Below are positions 17,125 to 25,584 of a DNA stretch of 26,346 nt, in pieces. Under the pieces are notes generated by a model that was given only the letters and a program-made list of their open reading frames with translations, ran no database searches and was not told the origin of the DNA. Made by a program: the position numbers and the translations under genes. Positions within the stretch are counted from its first letter, which is position 1. Each line of letters begins with the position of its first letter. Source of the stretch: an uncultured Clostridium sp. (lineage in GTDB: Bacteria > Bacillota > Clostridia > TANB77 > CAG-508); contig USCV01000020.1 of NCBI GenBank assembly GCA_900553225.1, forward strand, positions 1-26,346, read 5' to 3'.

Positions 17125-18025
17125 TTATATTGACTTTTCTATAAAGCAATTTAATAAATATAAATTTTTTAAATTATTATCTATCACTTTATTTTCCACA
17201 TGATCTTCAATATTCCAAACAATAGTAAGTGTAACATTGATATAAAGTGCTTTTAATATCAATATTTTATTAATGTTCAGCTCCTTAGATACCTTATCAA
17301 TTGTTTCATTTATATCATTATCGCATTTACAATATTTCCAAAATTCATTTTGTAAAAATACTACAGAATCAAATACTTTTTCCGCCACATATCCGTGCAG
17401 GATCAATCAATTTCCATTTGCTGTCATCTAAAACTATATTCCAGTGATGTATATCTCCATGTAAAACATATTTTGTTAAATGTAAATTTTCTATTTCTAT
17501 CAAAAAATTTTTAGCCTTACCTATATATTCTTGCAAAAACTTTTCTTTGCAATTTGTTACACTTTTTAGAAAAATATCTTTGTACAGTGGAAGTATGTTA
17601 GAAAAACTTTCTTCTTTATTTAAACTTCGGAAAATTTTTTTATAAATTTTTAGTCTCCTATCAAAATTCTGAATATTATCAAGTTTTAACGCTGGTAATG
17701 CTTTTTTCAAAACTAGATAATTCATTCCTATATTAAAATCGTACACCTTACATACATTACTATTTCCACTGTATATATTGTAAAATTCAATTTCTCGACT
17801 TATTGTATTTCTTAGTATTCCAATCTTTACAATAACATTCTTATATTCTTTACTGTATGCATCAATTATTATATTATATGACATTATGTCTAAAATTTTA
17901 ATATTTTCTAGTTTATATTTGCTTACAATATTATCTATCAAATTTTCTAAATTCATAATAATTTTTTTTGCATTTATTGGATATAATTGTATTATCCTTT
18001 TTTTACATTTTATTGGTAATTCCAT
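17125..18025 (-). CDS. APH-like small-molecule kinase, with a +1 shift at CGG
   Basis: The protein resembles the aminoglycoside/hydroxyurea phosphotransferase group of protein-kinase-like enzymes, which phosphorylate drugs or metabolites with ATP. The catalytic loop LHGDIHHWN gives Asp191 and Asn196, and the Mg-binding motif KLIDP gives Asp208. Just after that, at codon 211, the zero frame meets CGG followed by A and soon stops. The +1 frame continues GYVAEKVFDSVVFLQNEFW and on to a stop at 17125, as family members do. Reading CGGA as Gly gives 299 residues, a normal length. The N-terminal lobe is weakly conserved and the substrate is unknown. The start is the ATG at 18025, behind AAAGGAGG. 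It follows the ABC-F gene on the same strand after a hairpin. Confidence 0.75.
17392..17395 (-). other. +1 frameshift site in the APH-like gene (CGGA)
   Basis: The zero frame reads GAT CCT GCA CGG ATA TGT and stops 5 codons later. The family-like sequence continues GGA TAT GTG GCG GAA (G-Y-V-A-E). The skipped base could instead be the G before CAC (giving DPHGY rather than DPAGY); both routes pass through GGA. Confidence 0.75.
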
Positions 18026-18085
18026 ACGACCTCCTTTTTTACTTTTAGCCAATTTTAACAATTATTTATTAGAATTACAAGAGCC

Positions 18086-18127
18086 AAAAGAATACATACT
18101 AAATATTACAATAGTATGTATTCTTTT
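18086..18127 (-). terminator. Hairpin after the ABC-F gene
   Basis: A perfect 16-bp stem (18086-18101 with 18112-18127, core GAATACATACTA / TAGTATGTATTC) has a 10-nt loop. On the minus strand it ends with TTTT inside the stem and is not followed by a long T run, so termination may be partial and the APH-like gene could be read through. Confidence 0.6.
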
Positions 18128-18131
18128 CATT

Positions 18132-19760
18132 TTAGATTTTGGTAAGATTTCCATTCTCCATTTTGTAAATTTTGTCTGGATGTACCCTTCCGATAAATTC
18201 TCTATCATGACTAATTGCTATAACTGTACCGTCAAAAGAAGAGATAACTTCTTCCAATGCTTCAAGTGCTTCAATATCAAGGTGATTAGTTGGCTCATCA
18301 AAAACAAGAACATTTATATCTAAGAGTGAAAATATAACCAATCTTGCTCTAGTTCGCTCTCCTGGACTTAACATTGCATATTTTTTTTGTCTCTCTTCGT
18401 ATGTAAAATTAAACTGTGCAAGCGTAGTATAAACCTTAGATTTATCCTCTAGCTTTTCTTCATCAATAGATTCAATAATAAATTGCTCTAGGTCTTGATC
18501 AGTATCTATCTTGGTATCTTGGGATATGTACCCAATATTTAGTCCTGTACCAATATCCATAGTTCCACTAATTTTTTCTAGATTGGAAAACAAAGTCTTT
18601 ATAAAAGTAGACTTACCAGAGCCATTTTCGCCAACAATTATTACCTTCTCTCCGAATTTTACATCAAATGTTATTGGAGATGTTTTAAATCCATTTGGAT
18701 AACCACAGATTAATTCCTTGGCATAAATCATAGTGGAACCCTTGATTTTAGAAAAATTGATATTTATTTTAAGCTTTTTCTTTACTCTTGGTCTCTCAAT
18801 CTTATCAAGTTTTTCAATTTGTTTTTCGATTTTTCTAGCTTTGCTTGCCAAACCGCTTGAACGATCACGTTCGTACCCTCTCGTGTACTTATCGTTATCC
18901 TTCACGCCCTGTTTTCTACCTTTACTAGCCCAGTCCTTTTTTTGCCTTATGCTATCTTGCAACTCTTTTTTCTTCTCCTGCTGTGCTTCGTATAATTCAA
19001 GTTGCCTTTTTTCTTTGGCTTCTTTAAATTCACGATATTGAGCATAATTTCCTGGATAGCTACTTAATGTTCTATCAAAGAAATTAATTTCAAGAGTTTT
19101 TGTTGTTACCGCATTTAAGAATCTTCTATCATGAGAAACAATAAGACACGGCATATTTACCGACTTTAAATAACCCTCAAGCCATTCAATTGACTTTATG
19201 TCAAGATTATTAGTCGGTTCATCAAGCAATAGCAAATCTGCACCTTTAAGTAAAACTGCAGCTAAGATGATTTTACTTTTCTGACCACCACTTAAGTCTT
19301 TGATTTTTTTATTCCTCACAACTGGTAAAATTCCTAACCCATTAAGAATATTATCAAGTTTATAGTCAAAATTATATCCATCAAGTCTTATATACTTTTC
19401 TTGAACAGCACAAAACTCTTCAATATTGCTTTCGTTTTTTTCAAGTTCCTCCTGCAATTCGTTTAGTCTTTTTTCGAGCTTGTCTATTCCTATATACCAT
19501 TTTATAAATGACGTAACAGACAGGCTTTCTTCAGGAATTTCAAACTCTTGCTTAAGGTAACCTATCGATTCCAAAGTATTTGTGTTAATCTCACCCGAAT
19601 CTTGATGTAATTGCCTAGCTATTATTTTTAGCAGTGTTGATTTTCCTACACCATTACTACCAATAATCCCAGCCTTTTCACCATAATCCACAGTAAACGA
19701 AATATTACTTAAAATTACTTTCCCGCAAAAAGACTTGGACACTTCCTTAAGTTCTAACAT
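18132..19760 (-). CDS. ABC-F ATPase, possible antibiotic-resistance ribosome protection factor
   Basis: The 542-residue protein has two ATP-binding cassettes and no membrane segments, so it is a ribosome-associated ABC-F factor and not a transporter. Cassette 1: Walker A GSNGVGKST (34-42), signature LSGGQKSK, Walker B LLLLDEPTNNLD. The interdomain linker, rich in Lys/Glu and probably coiled-coil (EAKEKRQLELYEAQQEKKKE onward), precedes cassette 2 with GENGSGKST, LSPGERTRARL and VLVFDEPTNHLD. Resistance members clear drugs from the peptidyl-transferase centre or exit tunnel; housekeeping members act on stalled ribosomes. The layout beside an APH-like kinase in a debris-rich region favours an acquired resistance role, but drug class cannot be read from sequence. 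AAGGAGTGATT precedes the ATG. No in-frame CGG occurs. Confidence 0.85.
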   Translation of the reverse strand: MLELKEVSKSFCGKVILSNISFTVDYGEKAGIIGSNGVGKSTLLKIIARQLHQDSGEINTNTLESIGYLKQEFEIPEESLSVTSFIKWYIGIDKLEKRLNELQEELEKNESNIEEFCAVQEKYIRLDGYNFDYKLDNILNGLGILPVVRNKKIKDLSGGQKSKIILAAVLLKGADLLLLDEPTNNLDIKSIEWLEGYLKSVNMPCLIVSHDRRFLNAVTTKTLEINFFDRTLSSYPGNYAQYREFKEAKEKRQLELYEAQQEKKKELQDSIRQKKDWASKGRKQGVKDNDKYTRGYERDRSSGLASKARKIEKQIEKLDKIERPRVKKKLKININFSKIKGSTMIYAKELICGYPNGFKTSPITFDVKFGEKVIIVGENGSGKSTFIKTLFSNLEKISGTMDIGTGLNIGYISQDTKIDTDQDLEQFIIESIDEEKLEDKSKVYTTLAQFNFTYEERQKKYAMLSPGERTRARLVIFSLLDINVLVFDEPTNHLDIEALEALEEVISSFDGTVIAISHDREFIGRVHPDKIYKMENGNLTKI

Positions 19761-20096
19761 AGAATCACTCCTTATTATTTTTTTATGTTAAGTTGGTTCT
19801 TCGCTGTCAATGCAACAACTTTTTTAACAAACATTGTTATTGTCTCATTCAATATTCTGTTATTATCATCTTACAATTATTTTTTATCAATTAATTATTT
19901 AAGAAATTAAATCTATATTGGTCCCAAAAATCAGAAATATATAATAGAGTGGAAGCATACTTTTTTGGCTAGCTATAAAACGTAACAAGTTGTTATCTTC
20001 TTTTAGATTTATCTATATTAATCTCTTTCATATTCATTTAAATACCTAGTTTTCTTCTTATTGTTTTCTATATACTTCAAATATTTTTCTCACTTT
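19761..20096. other. Gene-free stretch upstream of the ABC-F gene
   Basis: About 335 AT-rich bases hold the ABC-F ribosome binding site and presumably its promoter. I see no clear attenuator peptide, terminator or promoter with good spacing, and no protein-like frame. Confidence 0.5.
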
Positions 20097-20258
20097 TTAT
20101 AAGATGCCAAAAACTCCTGATTTTATGATTTTATTTATTTCTTCAACACTTGTAATTTTATAATCTGCTACCTCATCTGGCTCAATTATTATTTTATATT
20201 TGTTAAATTTCATCTCTATGCTATATAAATTAAAAAATGCCCTTTCTTTTGAATTCAC
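20097..20258 (-). pseudogene. Fragment of a Nudix hydrolase (C-terminal end)
   Basis: A 53-codon frame opening at a GTG without a ribosome binding site encodes NSKERAFFNLYSIE and KIIIEPDEVADYKITSVEEI. This resembles the end of Nudix proteins (E-x-x-E-x-A-x-Y-x-W/I-x-S-x-E-E). Just upstream on the same strand (about 20280-20340), in another frame, EEILDEIREKVGQDIKN resembles the Nudix box RExxEExG in damaged form. Several stops separate the pieces, so this is a decayed gene. None of its breaks is at CGGA. The rest, up to 20484, shows nothing convincing. Confidence 0.4.
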
Positions 20259-20484
20259 TCAAGTGACATAATTTTTAGTTTTTTATATCTTGTCCAACTT
20301 TCTCTCTTATTTCATCTAAAATTTCCTCTAAACTTGTCTATCTTGCTTTTTTTATGCACTTATATTATTGCCAATAATCCAGCACTTTAAAACGCTTTTG
20401 TATTAAAATTTACTTTCTTTGCCTGTAATTGAAATATTGTAACATCAATATAATCCCCCTCTCCTTTGTAAATAGTACACCCAG

Positions 20485-20904
20485 TTATTTTTTATTTTTA
20501 TTATACAAATCTCTTTTTTCAGTTTCCTCATCTAGAAATTTTTTTATAGAATTTATATCTTTTAAGTCCTTAGGTCTATTCATTCTTTTTTTAAATTCTA
20601 ATACTTTTTCCAATTTTTCTACTGGATAACCCATTCTAAAATCTCTAACAAAATTTTTCTTATCATTTACAACAAATTCTACAAGTTCATTTAACTTATA
20701 AAATCCGCATTCATTTTTATCTTCTTCCTTAATTCCGTATTTTTTCTTAAAAATTTCAAATAGCTCATTTGAAATACATAAATCTAAGTCTCCAACCTTA
20801 TCTCTTAAATCATATAAAGCTAAACATCCACTCGATAGAATATAATATTCATCCTTTGGCAATTCTAATTTTTCAATTAATTCAATTAATTCTTCTTTAT
20901 TCAT
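20485..20904 (-). CDS. Nucleotidyltransferase-like protein of unknown role
   Basis: The 139-residue product shows a minimal nucleotidyltransferase pattern: SSGCLALYDLR (24-34) in place of the usual GS helix, followed by the acidic pair in GDLDLCIS (Asp39 and Asp41). The C-terminal half (FRDFRMGYPVEKLEKVLEFK-like helices) resembles small nucleotidyltransferase-fold proteins of clostridia that lack a named function. No cognate HEPN or antitoxin gene is adjacent, so a toxin-antitoxin role is not supported. No strong ribosome binding site is visible before the ATG. It stands among gene remnants but its own frame is intact. Confidence 0.55.
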   Translation of the reverse strand: MNKEELIELIEKLELPKDEYYILSSGCLALYDLRDKVGDLDLCISNELFEIFKKKYGIKEEDKNECGFYKLNELVEFVVNDKKNFVRDFRMGYPVEKLEKVLEFKKRMNRPKDLKDINSIKKFLDEETEKRDLYNKNKK

Positions 20905-20985
20905 AACAAATTTCTATGATATATTTAAAAGTCTTAAATATACCATACTCTCCTTTCTTTAATTATATATTCTTACATTATTTCT

Positions 20986-21081
20986 TCAAAAACCTTTTTT
21001 GTCTTTATTTAAATCATATACTTTAAATATATTTTCTTCAATATATTTTTTTAATTCTTTATTAACTAAATTTTCGTTCAT
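20986..21081 (-). pseudogene. Remnant of the start of an HD-domain phosphohydrolase
   Basis: Behind AGGAGA, an ATG opens a 31-codon frame, MNENLVNKELKKYIEENIF and on to VYDLNKDKKGF. This resembles the N-terminus of clostridial HD-domain hydrolases (YIEENIFPxY...NDxGH), but it stops before the HD residues. The +1 frame at the end reads KKVFEEIM then a stop, like a C-terminus, suggesting a large internal deletion. A real small peptide cannot be excluded. Confidence 0.35.
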
Positions 21082-21116
21082 TTTTTTCTCCTAATATACT
21101 TTAAAATTTTATCATT

Positions 21117-21896
21117 TTATGACCCAGTTGATTTATATTTTCCCACTCCTATATTCCATACAATATAACATGGGATTATAAAAAGCACTGATATAACTGG
21201 GCAAAACATATATAGTTTATTATCTGTTTTTCCGATTACATATAGTAATGGGAAATAATTTACAAAAGCAAGTGGCAAAATATATGTGAAAAAGTTTTTT
21301 ACATATTTATGATAAATACTTAAAGGGTATTGTGTAAGATCTCTTGCACCATCTGTAAAAATATTCATTATTTCTAAGCTTTGAATTGTAAAAAATGTAA
21401 TTCCTCCTTTTAGGATAAATAAACTTCCATAAATCACAATTGTTCCACATATCATCATTATAATTGTAAATATTTTATCTATTTGTAACAGCTCATTATT
21501 TAGTGTTAAAAGAACTATAAGTGTTATAAATGCAGCTATTGCCTTTCCTATTTTTTCAAATTCTATCCTTCCTGCTAAGACTTGAAAAATTAATCCCTGA
21601 GGTCTTGTTAAAATTCTGTCGAATTCTCCATTTGAAATCATTTTTTCAAACTGATCAAATCCTCTAAAAAAGCATTCTGAAACGGAAAATCCTACAAGTG
21701 ATACTATAAAGCAAATTAATATATTAGTAAATGTATAACCTTCTATATTTCCGAATTTATCAAATAGAAAATAAATTGCTAGTATAGAAAACGAAGATGA
21801 AAAGATTTGTCCTATTAGAGAAAATATAAATGCTTTTTTATATTCAAGAAGAGATTTTATCTGAATATTAAAGTATTCAAAATATAGTTTTATCAT
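21117..21896 (-). CDS. ABC-2 type permease, second subunit (COG3694-like)
   Basis: The 259-residue integral membrane protein has about six hydrophobic helices, the first after a short N-terminal MIKLYFEYFNIQIKSLLEYK segment. It carries the loop SNGEFDRILTRPQGLIFQVL, typical of the COG3694 permeases that pair with COG4587 and COG4586 partners. It would form half of the export channel. It starts 3 nt after the first permease stop, with its ribosome binding site (GGAGGG) inside the end of that gene, so translation is probably coupled. The substrate is unknown. Relatives have been linked to toxic-cation (viologen) or drug export, but that is family knowledge, not seen here. Confidence 0.8.
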   Translation of the reverse strand: MIKLYFEYFNIQIKSLLEYKKAFIFSLIGQIFSSSFSILAIYFLFDKFGNIEGYTFTNILICFIVSLVGFSVSECFFRGFDQFEKMISNGEFDRILTRPQGLIFQVLAGRIEFEKIGKAIAAFITLIVLLTLNNELLQIDKIFTIIMMICGTIVIYGSLFILKGGITFFTIQSLEIMNIFTDGARDLTQYPLSIYHKYVKNFFTYILPLAFVNYFPLLYVIGKTDNKLYMFCPVISVLFIIPCYIVWNIGVGKYKSTGS

Positions 21897-21899
21897 AAA

Positions 21900-22706
21900 T
21901 TACCCTCCTTGTATTTCTATTTTTCTTATTTTTTTACTAAGTACTGTTTTACCAATAATAGTTAATATAATAATCCACATTATTTGCATAATTATTGAAA
22001 TAAAAATTTCTTTTTCATCTGTTACATAGCCTATATAAATATTAAATGGCAAGTTTTGCATATAGAAAAATGGTGTAAACCTTAAAACTTTTATTACATT
22101 ATCTGGCATAAATGCAATTGGAATAACCACCCCACTAAAAAACTCAGCTATAAGCTGAAATACTAGCTTTATTCCTTTTGGTGATGTTACAAAAATAATT
22201 GCAACATAAATTATCATAATATAATCCATAACAAGTAATGTAGAAAGAATTAAGGTAATTACAAATAATATACCTGCTTTTAAACTTACTGGAAGTGAAA
22301 ATCCATAAATTCCAAGTGGTATAATGTTACAAATTATTATTAAAGGTACAATTCTTAAAACAACTAACGCAATCTTCCTTCCTAATGTTTTAGCATGCCA
22401 AATTTTATAAAGCTCAACTGGTTTTATTAATTCCATTGAAATAGAACCATCTTTTATTTGTTCTACAATATTAGTATCCATGCTCCACAAGTTATATAAC
22501 ATATATAATCCTTGCTGAAGCCATATATATGTAGACATTTGTGAAATTGTCATTGTATGATTTGTTGAACTGTTTAAAAATACAGTATATAGCATAATAT
22601 ACATTGCTCCCCATGTTATCTGGGTTAGTACACCTGCTATTGCAGCTGTTTTATATTGTATTTCATTCAAAAATTTAATTTTTAAATATGCAAAATATGA
22701 AGTCAT
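21900..22706 (-). CDS. ABC-2 type permease, first subunit (COG4587-like)
   Basis: The 268-residue membrane protein has about six hydrophobic helices. It includes the cytoplasmic block VEQIKDGSISMELIKPVELY, a hallmark of this permease family (KDGxIxxxLxxP). It starts within the last codons of the ATPase gene (ATGA overlap of 4 nt) and is followed after 3 nt by the second permease, so the three genes form a tight operon. The two permeases presumably heterodimerise in the membrane with two copies of the ATPase. Confidence 0.82.
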   Translation of the reverse strand: MTSYFAYLKIKFLNEIQYKTAAIAGVLTQITWGAMYIMLYTVFLNSSTNHTMTISQMSTYIWLQQGLYMLYNLWSMDTNIVEQIKDGSISMELIKPVELYKIWHAKTLGRKIALVVLRIVPLIIICNIIPLGIYGFSLPVSLKAGILFVITLILSTLLVMDYIMIIYVAIIFVTSPKGIKLVFQLIAEFFSGVVIPIAFMPDNVIKVLRFTPFFYMQNLPFNIYIGYVTDEKEIFISIIMQIMWIIILTIIGKTVLSKKIRKIEIQGG

Positions 22707-23674
22707 ATTTTATACTCCTTATATAATCTTGCAACAATATTATCAATAGATGTTTTATTAACCTCCAAATCCTCTATTTTTGCAATTTTTGAAATTTCTA
22801 CAATACTTTCAGCTAAATTTATTTTTTCTTCATCAATCTCAACTCTTATTTCATTATCATTTTTTTCTAATATTTTTAAACCTTCACACAAATTATCAAT
22901 TTCACCATCATATTTTATTTTCAATTCCTTATTACTATACTGTTTAATTAATCCTTTTAAACTTCCATCTAGCAACACCTTTCCTTTTCCTATTAAAATT
23001 ATTCTTTTAGTTAGGGCTTCAATATCACCTGTATCATGTGTTGTAAGAATAATTGTTGTTTTCTTTTCTTCATTAATTTTCTTTATAAATTCTCTTACCG
23101 CTATTTTTGAAACACTATCTAAACCAATTGTTGGCTCATCTAAAAATACTATTTTAGGATCATGTAAAAAAGCTCCAGCAATTTCACACCTCATTCTTTG
23201 TCCTAGACTTAACTGTCTTGTTGGTGTTTTTATAATTTCTCCTATATTCAGCATTTGTATTAACATATCTTTTTGCTGCTTATATTTATTTTCTGGTATT
23301 TTATAAATAGACTTTATTAGTTCAAATGAATCATCCACTGGTACATCCCACCATAAAGCTGAACGATTTCCAAACACTACACCAATATCTTTTACATATT
23401 CTTTCCTATTTTTATAAGGAATTAGCCCATTTATCACACATTTTCCACTATCTGGTGTTAAAATTCCGCACATAATTTTTATAGTTGTTGATTTTCCTGC
23501 TCCATTTGGTCCTATATACCCTACAATCTCTCCTTCTTTAATTTGAAATGAAACGCCCTTTAAAGCTTTAACTTCTTCATATTTTCCTTTTGTAAAATTC
23601 TTTAGTGCATTTTTTACTCCCGCTTCTCTTTTTTTAACCTTATATGTTTTTTGAATATTCTTTAACTCAATCAA
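22703..23674 (-). CDS. ABC transporter ATP-binding protein (COG4586-like exporter)
   Basis: The 323-residue ATPase powers the adjacent ABC-2 permease pair. Walker A GPNGAGKST is at 55-63; the family-specific VVFGNRSALWWDVPVDDSFEL follows, then the signature LSLGQRMR, Walker B IVFLDEPTIGLD and the switch His in TTHDTGD. A C-terminal extension of about 80 residues (from ELKIKYDGEI) is usual for this group. The start is a TTG at 23674, with AGGAGG 10 nt upstream; I see no closer ATG. It is first in the operon ATPase-permease-permease. No regulator gene is adjacent. Confidence 0.88.
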   Translation of the reverse strand: MIELKNIQKTYKVKKREAGVKNALKNFTKGKYEEVKALKGVSFQIKEGEIVGYIGPNGAGKSTTIKIMCGILTPDSGKCVINGLIPYKNRKEYVKDIGVVFGNRSALWWDVPVDDSFELIKSIYKIPENKYKQQKDMLIQMLNIGEIIKTPTRQLSLGQRMRCEIAGAFLHDPKIVFLDEPTIGLDSVSKIAVREFIKKINEEKKTTIILTTHDTGDIEALTKRIILIGKGKVLLDGSLKGLIKQYSNKELKIKYDGEIDNLCEGLKILEKNDNEIRVEIDEEKINLAESIVEISKIAKIEDLEVNKTSIDNIVARLYKEYKI

Positions 23675-24124
23675 AGCTTATTGTCCTCCTTCTATATAAA
23701 ATTTTAGATTATTATATGTTCCTCCTTTCTTTATTTTTGACCAATCTCCATTAGCCTTAAATGCTATATTGCAAACTTGTAGCATTTACTTTTCCTTGAA
23801 AAAAGACTTTTTTAGACGCGCAAAAATACCAAATATACAAAATATGTATATTTGGTATTTATATGATTTTATTGTTAAACATTTTTGGCTTAGTCTTCTT
23901 AATATTTGCAAGTACTTTATATAAATCATATAAATACTGAAAATATAGAGTTTGACTACTGTGTTCGGAATGTTAACAGGTATCTCTCTAAATTATGTTT
24001 CGAATTATATATCGTTTTTTTGTAGCTGTCAATACGTTTTTTACAATTATCATTATTTATTGCAATTTCATAAATTAACAATTAACAGCTATCTAAATAT
24101 TATCCCCTGCTCTTATATTTACTC
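23675..24124. other. Gene-free stretch between the ABC operon and the GltD-like gene
   Basis: About 450 AT-rich bases hold a strong hairpin (23822-23860) and, near 23690-23730, AGGAGG-containing sequence leading into the ABC operon. An open minus-strand frame across the hairpin has no start or ribosome binding site and no family resemblance. Confidence 0.5.
23822..23860 (-). terminator. Terminator of the GltD-like gene
   Basis: A perfect 16-bp stem (23824-23839 with 23845-23860, core AAATACCAAATA / TATTTGGTATTT) with a 5-nt loop is followed on the minus strand by TTTTT. It is 265 nt past the stop codon at 24125, which is far for a terminator but nothing lies between. Confidence 0.65.
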
Positions 24125-25370
24125 TTAACACATGGAACTAATTGCACTTGCTGCTTCTCTACCAGCCCTAGCAGCCCATGCAACAGTTGATTTATTCCCT
24201 ATTAAATCTCCACCAGCAAATACATTTTTCTTCGAAGTTTCAAAGTTTTCGTTTACTTTTATATATCCATTTTTAGTAGTTTCTAGTCCTAAATTAGAAA
24301 CTACATCTGTATCTACTGAAGAACCAGTCGCCATAATAACATAATCAACTTTAATTTCATAATTACTATTTGGAATATTAACAGGAATTTCTCTTGACTC
24401 TCCTTCTTTTTTCACAAGCTTAGTTTTTATACATTCTATTTTCTCTACACTATCGCTCCCAATAATTTTAACAATATTATTTTGAAATAAAAACTCTATT
24501 CCTTCTTCTTTAGCAAATTCAATCTCTTTTACTTCTGCTGGCATTTGTTTTTCTGATCGTCTATAAATAACTGTTACTTTTTTTGCTCCCATTTTCTTTA
24601 CAGTTCTTGCCACATCCATTGCAACATTTCCGTCCACCAATAATTGCAACTGTTTTCTCAATGTAATTTGGATGCTTTTGTGTTTCAAGTAATGAGTTTC
24701 CTCCAAACACTCCTTTTAAATCTTCACCATCAATTTGCATTTTCATTGGAATATTAGCACCTATTCCAAGAAAAATTGCGTCAAAATCCTTTTCTAAATT
24801 TTCTAACAAAAGTTTTTTTCCAAGTTCTTTATTATATTTAACTTCAATTCCTAAAGACAAAATAGTTTCAATTACATTATCTAATAAATCCTTATCTAAT
24901 CTGAAATCTGGAATGCCATATCTTAATAATCCGCCTAATTTAGAATGTTTTTCATAAATTGTAACACTAGCACCTTTTCTGGCCAAAAAAGCTGCACATG
25001 TAAGTCCAGCAGGTCCACTTCCAACAACAGCTACCTTTTTACCACTACAGCTTTTTTCTAGACTTTCCATACAAAACTTATCTTTTAATGCTAAATCTCC
25101 AATAAAAGCTTCTAACTCACCAATACTTACAGGAGAAGATTTTATTCCTCTAACACAAGAACCCATACATTGACTCATATGTGGACATATTCTACCACAT
25201 ATTGATTCTAAAACTGTAGTTCTACTAAGTATTTTATAAGCCTTTTCATATTCTTCTTTTTTTATACATTGTATAAAGCTTGGTATGTCGTTTTCCATTG
25301 GACATCCTTTTTTGCATGGTTTAACTTTACAATTTAAACAAAATTGTGCTTTTTCAATTATATCTTCCAT
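24125..25370 (-). CDS. GltD-like NAD(P)H-dependent iron-sulfur flavoprotein, with a +1 shift at CGG
   Basis: The protein matches the glutamate synthase small-subunit family, which moves electrons from NADPH through FAD and two [4Fe-4S] clusters to a partner protein. Cluster cysteines are at 11, 14, 19, 23 and 58, 62, 68, 72. The FAD-binding GSGPAG is at 117-122 and YGIPDFRLDK follows. The NADPH-binding GGGNVAMD spans the frameshift: at codon 247 the zero frame has CGG followed by A and then runs off into Cys/Lys codons. The +1 frame continues GGA AAT GTT GCA ATG GAT through VIYRRSEKQMPA to the FAD-site FAGGDLIGNKSTVAWAARAGR. Reading CGGA as Gly gives 414 residues, complete for the family. No gltB-like large subunit is adjacent, so the partner is unknown; it could be an NfnB- or SudA-type protein. 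Confidence 0.87.
24629..24632 (-). other. +1 frameshift site in the GltD-like gene (CGGA)
   Basis: The zero frame reads ATT GGT GGA CGG AAA TGT TGC. The family's invariant G-G-G-N-V-A needs GGT, GGA, GGA, AAT, GTT, GCA. One base too many lies at or next to the C. Confidence 0.88.
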
Positions 25371-25525
25371 AGAAATTCCTCATTTTCTTTATTTAATCTT
25401 GATTAATTTTAATATCTATTACTAATAATGTCAACGATGCTTATATAATAAAAACGTATTTATTAGCAAATATAAGTAAGTTAGATTTTTCAAACTTTAG
25501 TAACTATTATATTATAATAATTCCA

Positions 25526-25554
25526 TTGATTTTATCATATCCTTATATTATAAT
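25526..25554 (+). promoter_or_regulatory. Promoter of the HExxH gene
   Basis: TTGATT (25526-25531), a 17-nt spacer and a perfect TATAAT (25549-25554) lie 30 nt before the ATG at 25585. Confidence 0.75.
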
Positions 25555-25584
25555 AAAAGCAAATCACAAAGGGAGAAAAAATTA

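Noticed and set aside
23825..23980. Open minus-strand frame through the terminator hairpin (YLQILRRL...ARLKKSFF)
   Set aside because: No start codon with a ribosome binding site, it crosses a strong terminator hairpin, and it has no family resemblance.
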